From assembly GCA_030144725.1 (NCBI GenBank), contig JASKMD010000015.1, forward strand, positions 1,179,054 to 1,243,053: a stretch of DNA of 64,000 nucleotides, written 5' to 3'. The position numbers and the translations under genes are program-made. Source of the stretch: Haematococcus lacustris. Lineage: Eukaryota; Chlorophyta; Chlorophyceae; Chlamydomonadales; Haematococcaceae. Under the pieces are notes generated by a model that saw only the letters and a list, made by a program, of their open reading frames with translations, was not told where the DNA came from and searched no databases. Positions 52,790 through 64,000 of this stretch are shown here, piece after piece; position 1 is the first letter of the stretch; each line of letters starts with the position of its first letter.

Positions 52790-53480
52790 GCACTAACACT
52801 TGGAGAGGCTGGGGTGCCGACGCAGTGCTGCGGGCCTACTGCAAGGTGGTATGCAGGCCCAGGGGTGGTTGAGATGCCGGCACCTTGGCAGAAGCAAGTT
52901 CAGTACCCAGCAGAACGAGCCTGCTACAAGGTGGTGTGAGGGGTAAGGGCGGCAGAGCAGAGTGTGGCTAGTGGATGGGGTCCGCACCAGCAGAGTCGGC
53001 GTGAGAGTAGGTCGGACGATGAGCGGGCCACCAGGAGCCAGCAGCGTGACCAGCCAGTGTAAGTCCTTATGCGATGCCCGGTAGTGGCCCCACGCACCCT
53101 GCCACAGGGCACACGCAGCCACACAGCCAGCAGCCTCAGGGCCAGGGCCCAGGGATGAGCCCAGTGCAAGGCTGCCAGGCCCACTACGCCCTGGGCTTCC
53201 CTGCCAGCCAAGCACACCAAGGCTGACCAGGGAGGAGCACCTAACCAGCCAGCCAACCAAGGGCAAAGGCCAAGCCATGCACAGGGCTGCCAAGCACAAG
53301 CCCTGGCAAGCCCGCCGGGCACCTCAGCCAGGCAGGTGGGTGGACGAAGACTGCAATGCAGCATTGAACATGCAGCGCACTGGGAAGAGCAGGTGGCGCC
53401 TGCTGGAGCTGTGCTGGTGGCCTGGGCTGCCTGAGCTTGCCGCAAAGGGCAAGGACTACCCTGAGCTGGGCTACACATGA
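52790..53480 (+). pseudogene. Fanzor C-terminal half, decayed
   Basis: Read on the plus strand, it aligns by eye to the 39.5-kb copy in order: VDGVRTSRV in place of VDEHRTTRV, then DQPV and a stop, then a CPVVAP segment, and finally GRWVDEDCNAALNMQRTGKS and RLLELCWWPGLPELAAKGKD, ending LGYT. At least one in-frame stop (after DQPV) and the changes DRD to DED and DE to DG show it is dead. No full-length N-terminus was found. It lies 1 kb downstream of the near-complete Fanzor but belongs to the alpha-like protein group. Confidence 0.75.
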
Positions 53481-54558
53481 GTACATGCGGCTGCGAGGCC
53501 ATGCACCCAAGGTCCTGCAGCAGCAGCCTACTGGGGTGCCCCCCTTTTCAACCTGCATCTGGGCATGTTTGTCGTGCCCATTCTAAGCTGTAGCCCTGTC
53601 ACAGGTGGACGGCCATGCCAGTGGACAGCGCCCATGCCATGTGCGCCCCGCCTCGCACCCAATTGCAGGGGCACCCTCTTTGCGTTCCACTGGGTGACTT
53701 GCGGATGGCTCACTGGCAGGGTTGGCAGGATGCCATGAGACGCAAGCATACACCATCAAGCGGCCTCACCTTCACATATTGCACCCACTTCCCCTGCCCC
53801 AGCCGCAACAAACACTCCACCTCCCTAGTAGGAGGCTGGGGGGGGTTGGCCTTGGGGTTCTGATGAGGGGGTGTCGATCTCCATGCCTTGGCAGCTCCTG
53901 GCTGCTGCTGCATGTCATGCTTTTCTAGCTTTTTTCGTTCACCCGTTTCCGTACACAGGAGTGGCTTTAGGGATGGCTGATTGACATCCTGGAAGGTAGC
54001 CAGGACGGAGCTGTCTAGAGCAAACTTCGCCTGCACGGCTGGACCTGATGCAATGCAGCGGCAATTATGGTCATGTCCTGGAGCCAATCCTCCTCTTAGG
54101 AGCTGTGGAGATGGCCAGGGCAGAGGCATGAAAGCCGGATGGTTGGTCACTGTCAACTTTTGTCAAGGTTGATTTGCTGACAGGAGTGAAGGAGTAGAGC
54201 TGAACGAGGTTGATTTGCTGACAGGAGTGAAGGAGTAGAGCTGAACGGGTTGGCAACGTACGCTATTTGGTGTAAGTGACCGCCTAGGTAAAAGCCTCAA
54301 CGCGCCGGCCAAGTTCGGTGCAGCGTGCTTGTTCTTGTCCCTGTGGACTTACGAACCCCGCGACTGTCACATGTCCACTCGCACACGGCTTGATGTCTGA
54401 ACACCCAACTATACGACCATATAACAAATCGTGGATTCCGGTAATGTACAAACAGGGACAGCAGGGTAACACTGCCAAATCACAAAACATCAAACCCCTG
54501 CCCAACCAAGCCTGGGCTAGCAGTGCTTGCAAGCCACATTGTCATGCAAGTCAGCTGC
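53481..54558. other. Intergenic with one tandem duplication
   Basis: No gene recognised. A 41-bp unit (AGGTTGATTTGCTGACAGG...) is duplicated exactly at 54166-54206 and 54207-54247. The part next to 54558 is presumably the 3' UTR of psaK. Confidence 0.5.
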
Positions 54559-55507
54559 TTAGATGGCACCCACACCCTTCAGGCCCAGCACAATGCCCAC
54601 ACCGATGACGTGGCCAGCAGCCCCCATGGACAGTACGTCCGTGGCTGTGAACCTGCAGCAGGGGTCAGAAGGAGGCAGCTAACCGTCACGCTCATGGGTA
54701 TTGCTGTTGGTGTCATCAACGCTGCAAGGAGCATGAGGCTACATCATTGCAGTCAGTGCATCAGGTACTTCAACCAGCCACCTAGCACACAACCCCATAC
54801 TTAGTGGACAGGGCAGTCATCTACAGCTGCTTGCCTGGTGCCAACAACCCAACACTTGGTGCAACACCAGGTACTTTAGCAACAACTTTCCAGCTCTTAA
54901 TTATGGCGGCTGCACCCTGCATCCCTGCTGTGGGCCCCAATACTTCGTCACACTGTCAGAGCCGTAGGAGTGGACACGGATGGTAGCAGTGCAGATGCAG
55001 GGCACAAGTGCATCCTGCCAATCTCCCATGCCAGCCTGAGCCTCACCCTGCAGGGTCCCAGGTGGTCTGGGGCACCTCCCGCTCCACCAGCTTCAGTGGC
55101 TTGGCCACCTTCTTCACAGTGGGTGCAAGGCCAAAGCGACCAGCTGCCAGGCACAGACCAGTGGACGCCACCATGATCTGCATAGCGGACGGCGCATCAC
55201 GCCTAGCGGGATGTCGCACATAAGCAAACGCTGCCAGCGCTGCTACAATGCCCCATCGTGATTCGACCATGGCACGTAACAGCATTCTCCTCACCAAGTT
55301 AGTGGTGCTGCCAATAAACTCAGCCCGGCAGGTGACCGTGTGCTTCCGACTGGCCACCTGCGCGAAGAGCGAAGTTGAACAGATGGCGATGCTGCAGGCG
55401 GTACATCCAATGGGACAGACGGAAAAGTTGTGCTATCAGCAGCTGTGGCCTGCCTTGGGTGCGCCAGAGCTAAGACGCAGAGAGGCGGGCTTCATTGCGA
55501 GGGCCAT
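54559..55507 (-). CDS. psaK: Photosystem I reaction centre subunit PsaK
   Basis: Four exons: 55507-55454, 55357-55295, 55177-55047 and 54652-54559 join in phase to 113 codons, the length known for algal PsaK. Residues 1-29 (MALAMKPASLRLSSGAPK, VASRKHTVTCRA) form a chloroplast transit peptide. The mature protein begins near EFIGSTTN and has two membrane helices: IMVASTGLCLAAGRFGLAP and the C-terminal DVLSMGAAGHVIGVGIVLGL, separated by a stromal loop with KLVEREVPQTTWDPAG. PsaK sits at the edge of PSI and helps bind LHCI antenna. Intron 1 has a GC donor (AAG|GCAGGC); introns 2 and 3 are GT-AG. No frame defects. Confidence 0.93.
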
Positions 55508-55914
55508 GGTGCTAGTGTTGTGCTAGTTGAGCGTGGATACGGTGGCGGGATGAAGTCGAACCGCGACGTGCGGGAAAAGGGGAGATTTTGTCACTCCTCA
55601 TGGTATTTTTATGTTCTCCAAAATGCTTTCAAACTATGGGATGTTAAGTTAACTTTATCTGTGTCTGGTCACTTGCATTGCTTCCAATGTCGTCCTTCCA
55701 GCAGCCTGGCTGCGTCCCTGTAACCCCACACCCATCTCCTGACCAGCCCATCTCACCCTAAATGAGCCCACTGCTATCTCAGGATCTGGTTCTTTAGTGG
55801 CCATCTCGGCCACGTGTGATTCTCTCGGACAGAAGCTCGTCATTGCATTGTAGTACACATTACAACAGCGATATTGTACATGAGCAGCGCTGAGGCAAAT
55901 CACGGCTTCAGCCC
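55508..55914. other. Upstream of psaK, no feature recognised
   Basis: Presumed promoter region of psaK. No TATA box or known light element can be assigned with confidence. Confidence 0.35.
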
Positions 55915-56030
55915 CCTTGTCCCTCACTAGGGCCTCCAATAAAAAACCAATAGCAGCCACCAGCGGGAATACTAGGAACCACTAGTGGCCCGACTCAAAT
56001 GGTGTTAATGGGCTGTGTGGAGTACTCCAG
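55915..56030 (-). repeat. Solo alpha-type Fanzor element end
   Basis: CCCTTGTCCCTCACTAGGGC, then CACTAGTGGCCCGACTCAAA and TGGGCTGTGTGGAGTA match the outer part of the alpha ends at 39300 and 63600. No Fanzor coding sequence is attached, so it is a solo or truncated terminus. Confidence 0.65.
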
Positions 56031-56429
56031 GCCTGACGAGTGTGCAGCCAGCCCCAATGGTTTGCCGGGTGGCTGGCCCCCAACATGCGACGTGTTCTTG
56101 GGCTTCGCAGACACTCATAGCGACTGCTATAAGCAGCCTGGACCAAGCGCGGCGTAAATTTCGCATATTTCTGGACATTGCAACTTTTTAGTTTACCACG
56201 CAACAGTGCTGTTGCGTCCCAGAACACATCGAGACCCTCTCCCATACTAGTGCGTCACCGCGACGGCGGAACATTGCTGAACCTGCAGCCAGGTACAAGT
56301 CGCAGAATCGAATGTTGCACAAGGCGGCCAATACATTGGAACTTGTGGCTCCCGAGCAATCACGAGCAACAACAATCGGTCAAAAAGATGCAGCAATTGT
56401 GCTGATACATGTGTTTGCCGCTGTGCAGG

Positions 56430-57170
56430 CCTTAGCCGGAGGGAGCAAGATCTTACAGAGCGGCAGCACCAGCTGCAGCAGCAGCAGGCAGACCTGGATT
56501 CCAGGGAGCAGCAGCAAGCTCGCATCCAGACGTTGCCCCAGCAGCTTCACAGTTTACAGCAAGAGCTCAAGGCCCAACAGGTGGCTGAAGTGCAACGCGT
56601 GGTGCAGCAGCAGCTGGCTCAGCATCAGCACCTCTTGCAGCAGCAGCAGGCAGACCTGCTACTGATGCAACAACAGCTGGAGATGCAGGCTATCAGCAAC
56701 AACCACCCCCTCCCAGACCCTTCTCCATGCTCTCGCGCAAAGTTGGCAAGCCCACTTCAAGGGTGAGTTGTGTGGTTGCACACAGCCTGTAGATGCACAT
56801 GCCATCAAGTGCCACAGCAACTGCCAATCACTGAGCTCACATGCGCTGCCCGGTCCATGACACCACACTGACGCCCATGCATTGTGGGATGTGTGCATGT
56901 GCAGGCATCATATTGTGGCCCCCGCATTGTCCAACCCAACCCAGCCAGCGCCAAGCAGCCCTTCCTGCCTGCCACCACCACCTCTGCATGGGGGCACAGC
57001 CACTGAGTTGGCTGTGAGAGCCTGGGCGCGGTCTCTGACGAGGTACCTCAGCGCATGTCGCATGCCTGAGCCTCAATGGGTCCCCTACGCTGCAGGTCGT
57101 CTCACTGGGGGTGCAGAGGTGTGGTGGTTCCACCAGGTGTTTAATGTGCAAAGAGTGTTATGCATTGTTG
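56430..57170 (+). pseudogene. Retrotransposon gag-like relic
   Basis: 56430-56764 encodes a Gln-rich coiled coil (REQDLTERQHQLQQQQADLD, continuing to about residue 110). A second segment, 56906-57150, encodes ELAVRAWARSLTRYLSACRM, then PEPQWVPYAAGRLTGGAEVWW. This resembles the capsid motif of Ty3-like gag proteins: a short helical start, a P-x-x-x-x-VPYA..L.G.A..WW core. The two are in different frames with an intron-like gap. No reverse transcriptase, LTR or primer-binding site was seen nearby. Confidence 0.4.
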
Positions 57171-57924
57171 ATGTTATTCCATTCCGATTTGCTGCATGAT
57201 GAGGTGTGCTTTGGCAAACTGACCAACAAACACTGTGAACGATATCGCATGCACATGGGGTGGGAGAGGCAAGATGGACGTAGGGAATTGCGTCGTTTGG
57301 TGCGGAGAGAGCTACTAAGTGAGGAGCTGGAGGCTGAATATGAGGCGGACAATGGATGTGGCTCAGTGTAAGGTGCATGGGGAGTCAATCCACAGAAGCA
57401 AATACGGCCCGCACTGATCGGCAGCGTACTTATAACCGAAATTGTGACTGGGTGCATGGTGCATGAGTGTCAACTTTACAGCAGCACAGACGGCCGACAA
57501 AGGAGGGCATCGCGTTTCTAGCCAATAGACACGTTGGGACTCCTCACAACAAAGCAATTGCACTTGTCAGCTCAGCAAATGACGTCCTGGTTGGGCAGTA
57601 ACGAGGACAGAAACAAGACCCACATTTAGTGAAATCTGACATGGGGTCACGAGACACAAAAAAAATGAGCGCGGCCATGCAGCTGAGCCATTGAGCGCGA
57701 TAGCTGCTCGCTGATCCCAGCCCCACTAAGCAGCCCATTCCCGACACAACGCGACCCCAACTTCCAACACCCCCGCCCGCCCCGGCACAGGTGCACATCA
57801 GCCCGAGCAGCCCGCTAGCTTCGCTTTAATCGCTGTAAAACTAATTAACTAATTAAAATCGCTGTAAAACTCTTAAAGACCGGTCGGAGTTTATCAGGGG
57901 TGCAGCCAATGGCGGGGGTGACCA

Positions 57925-58080
57925 GTAGTACTCCAGGAGTATATCCAATGCACATGGACATGGTGCAGGAGTGCCTACCACCTTCATTAGTGCCTGACCC
58001 GTTAGGGCTATAGTGTAGATTTGGCACTAACAGCTTGCACTGATTGTAAGCTGACGACAGCTCAGATGGGGGGGCACGCA
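57925..58080 (-). repeat. Fanzor element 3' end, family alpha
   Basis: CAATGCACATGGACATGGTG, TGCCTGACCCGTTAGGGCTA, TGTAGATTTGGCA and GACAGCTCAGATGGGGGG in the same order and spacing as at 39400-39525. The outermost CACTAGTGG repeats are missing. Confidence 0.65.
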
Positions 58081-58081
58081 C

Positions 58082-58205
58082 TACTGTGCCTCAGCAGGCT
58101 GCTGCTGCTGCTGCTGCTGGGCCTTGGGTGCCCGGGCTCGCAGCCGCTGGTAGCCCAGGCCAGTGTACTCCTTGCCCTTGGCTGGCAGAGCTCCCTGGTC
58201 GGTAG
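58082..58205 (-). pseudogene. Fanzor extreme C-terminal fragment
   Basis: The minus strand encodes DQGALPAKGKEYTGLGYQRL, RARAPKA, seven Gln and PAEAQ-stop. This matches the tail of the 39.5- and 63.9-kb copies. Truncated upstream of CYWP. The Gln run is longer than in the other copies (7 against 3-4). Confidence 0.75.
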
Positions 58206-58945
58206 CGGGGTGCATCAGGGGCTTGGGGGGGCAGCACGGCTGGAGGCTCAGTGGCGCTAGGGAAGCCCGGGGTGGGGTAGCCCACCAGGCATGTAAGAAA
58301 TATACGCAACACAGAAAGCGAGGCGATGACGCGGAGCTGGCACTTCAGCCCTCAGCTGGAAGCTTCGTCTCTTTGAAGCCGCGCAACACAGCGCCACCCG
58401 GGACCTTGACAGGCCACTTTGACAGGCCGGGGACACAAACAGTGCGGCCGGGGACACAAGGCGGGGGCGGCCTTTCACCTGACGTCTTTTCGTTCCACAG
58501 CCATTACGGCGCTCCTGTCGTTGTTCTCCTTGAGGCGAGCGAGACGTTGCGATAGAACCAACAGGAGCGACGGGTTATCACGCAGCTCACGTAGCCCACA
58601 GTCGGCTAGGGACACGAACCTTTCGATTTCTTTGCCGGGCCATTCTTTTGCTTTTCGGTGCCCTTCCGCTTCTTCTTAGCCATCAGGCAGTGCGCATCAA
58701 GACGGGCGGTGGCCTGTTTAAGCGACTTGAATTTCCCGAGAGATTAATGAAGTGATGATCATCCCACCTGGCCTCAATCAGCACCGTGCTGCACCAGCGT
58801 GTGCCTGCCAACCTGTGCCTGCCTCTCGTGCCTGCGTCACCTCCCTAGTCCACGGCTTAGTCTGGTGCGAAGCAGCCTTTGCCACCGTCGGACTGGCAGC
58901 TCACGGGCAAACGAGCATGAGGCACAACTTGCCAGGCCAGTCCGC
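58206..58945. other. No gene assigned
   Basis: The minus strand has a short Lys-rich frame starting at 58681 (MAKKKRKGTEKQKNGPAKKS) and an adjacent helix-rich frame (LRELRDNPSLLLVLSQRLAR), but they are in different frames without good splice sites. Could be a decayed exon. Confidence 0.3.
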
Positions 58946-63479
<4,534 letters not shown>

Positions 63480-63599
63480 GCCGCAGCGACGCGCAGGCTT
63501 TGCTGTCCTCGTATGACACGCTTTGCAAGGATGCTAGATGAGCTGAAGCAACTCGCCAGGTTCGGCCACAATGGCATGTAACTACTTTCACCTGTTGCT

Positions 63600-63880
63600 T
63601 ACAAACAGTCCCCTTGTCCCTCACTAGGGCCTCCATTTGAGCCGGACCAGTAGTGGCCACTAGTAGCCACTAGCGGGAATGTACTAGTGGGCAATAGTAG
63701 CCCGACTCAAATGGTGTTTATGGGCTGTGTGGAGTATACCCAATGCACATAGACATGGTACACGAGCGCCTACCACCTTCATTATTGCCTGACCCGTTAG
63801 GGCTATGGCGTAGATTTGGCATGAAAAACATGCACTGGTTGACAGCTGATGACAGCTCAGATGGGGGGGGCACACAGTAC
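63600..63880 (-). repeat. Fanzor element 3' end, family alpha (most complete)
   Basis: From CCCTTGTCCCTCACTAGGGC (63612) through GAGCCGGACCAGTAGTGGCC, four CACTAGT/CACTAGC units, CCCGACTCAAATGGTG, TGCCTGACCCGTTAGGGCTA and GACAGCTCAGATGGGGGG to just before the Fanzor stop codon at 63895. It has all landmarks of the other alpha copies. Confidence 0.7.
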
Positions 63881-63894
63881 TGTGCCATAGGCTA

Positions 63895-64000
63895 CTACTG
63901 CTGCTGGGCCTCGGGTGGCTTGTCTCGCAGCCGCTTGTAGCCCAGGCCAGGGTACTCCTTGCCCTTGGCTGGCAGCGCTCCCTGGTCAGGCCAGTAGCAC
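63895..64000 (-). CDS. Fanzor C-terminus, cut by window edge
   Basis: The minus strand encodes CYWPDQGALPAKGKEYPGLG, YKRLRDKPPEAQQQ and two stop codons. It continues beyond 64000. Unlike the 39.5-kb copy it keeps the Trp codon (TGG) after CY, so this copy could be intact. It is followed by the most complete alpha-type 3' end in the window. Confidence 0.75.
   Translation of the reverse strand, partial: CYWPDQGALPAKGKEYPGLGYKRLRDKPPEAQQQ

Noticed and set aside
58600..58681. Lys-rich MAKKKRKGTEKQKNG as a small nuclear protein
   Set aside because: The frame closes after 25 codons, the next plausible exon is in another frame, and no splice signals join them.

Overview
The window is nuclear DNA of a green alga, most likely a chlorophycean (Chlamydomonas/Haematococcus-like). 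The reasons are an intron-rich gene for the photosystem I subunit PsaK, a gene resembling plant chloroplast 2-carboxy-arabinitol-1-phosphatase, a CBM20 starch-binding protein, GC-rich low-complexity proteins, very abundant CAG/CTG and G-rich repeats, and many algal-type Fanzor (eukaryotic TnpB-like) relics. No bacterial operons, rRNA, tRNA or CRISPR arrays were seen. Exon structures below were worked out by hand from splice signals, reading-frame phase and recalled family motifs; none was checked by alignment or RNA data.

Layout. (1) 1-1188: a short ORF with a possible GCR1_C-type DNA-binding segment, then featureless sequence. (2) 1189-21596: a giant, near-perfect inverted repeat (palindrome). 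Each arm carries the 3' end of a DNAJC21/JJJ1 gene, a Fanzor C-terminal relic, a four-exon PLAC8 gene, an unrecognised ORF and a nested series of smaller inverted blocks (X, Y, Z) separated by G/C-rich minisatellites. The spacer is about 1 kb. The outer breakpoint cuts the last exon of DNAJC21, so only the right-hand copy is complete. (3) 20932-28065, minus strand: a complete ten-exon DNAJC21/JJJ1 J-protein gene whose second intron holds an uninterrupted CTG/CAG tract of about 483 units. (4) 29445-37611, minus: a membrane/coiled-coil protein of unknown function whose introns include a C9orf72-like GGGGGC hexanucleotide expansion. (5) 38500-40220: two Fanzor relics with their conserved 3' ends. 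(6) 42823-49194, minus: a 13-exon CBM20 protein with three winged-helix-like repeats and a C-terminal membrane anchor. (7) 49937-53480, plus: a nearly full-length Fanzor gene with one frameshift, followed by a decayed copy, with a perfect 27-bp hairpin between them. (8) 54559-55507, minus: psaK. (9) 56430-57170: an LTR-retrotransposon gag relic. (10) 58946-63479, minus: a ten-exon tandem histidine-phosphatase gene (CA1Pase-like). (11) 63600-64000: another Fanzor 3' end running off the window.

Three themes run across the window. First, eight Fanzor-like C-termini fall into at least three families, each with its own conserved 3' non-coding block where a guide (omega) RNA would be expected. Second, several inferred introns use GC-AG rather than GT-AG boundaries. 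Third, G-rich simple repeats repeatedly begin right behind 5' splice sites on the sense strand. The host genes (ribosome biogenesis chaperone, starch binding, PSI-K, sugar-phosphate phosphatase) do not form an obvious functional cluster.
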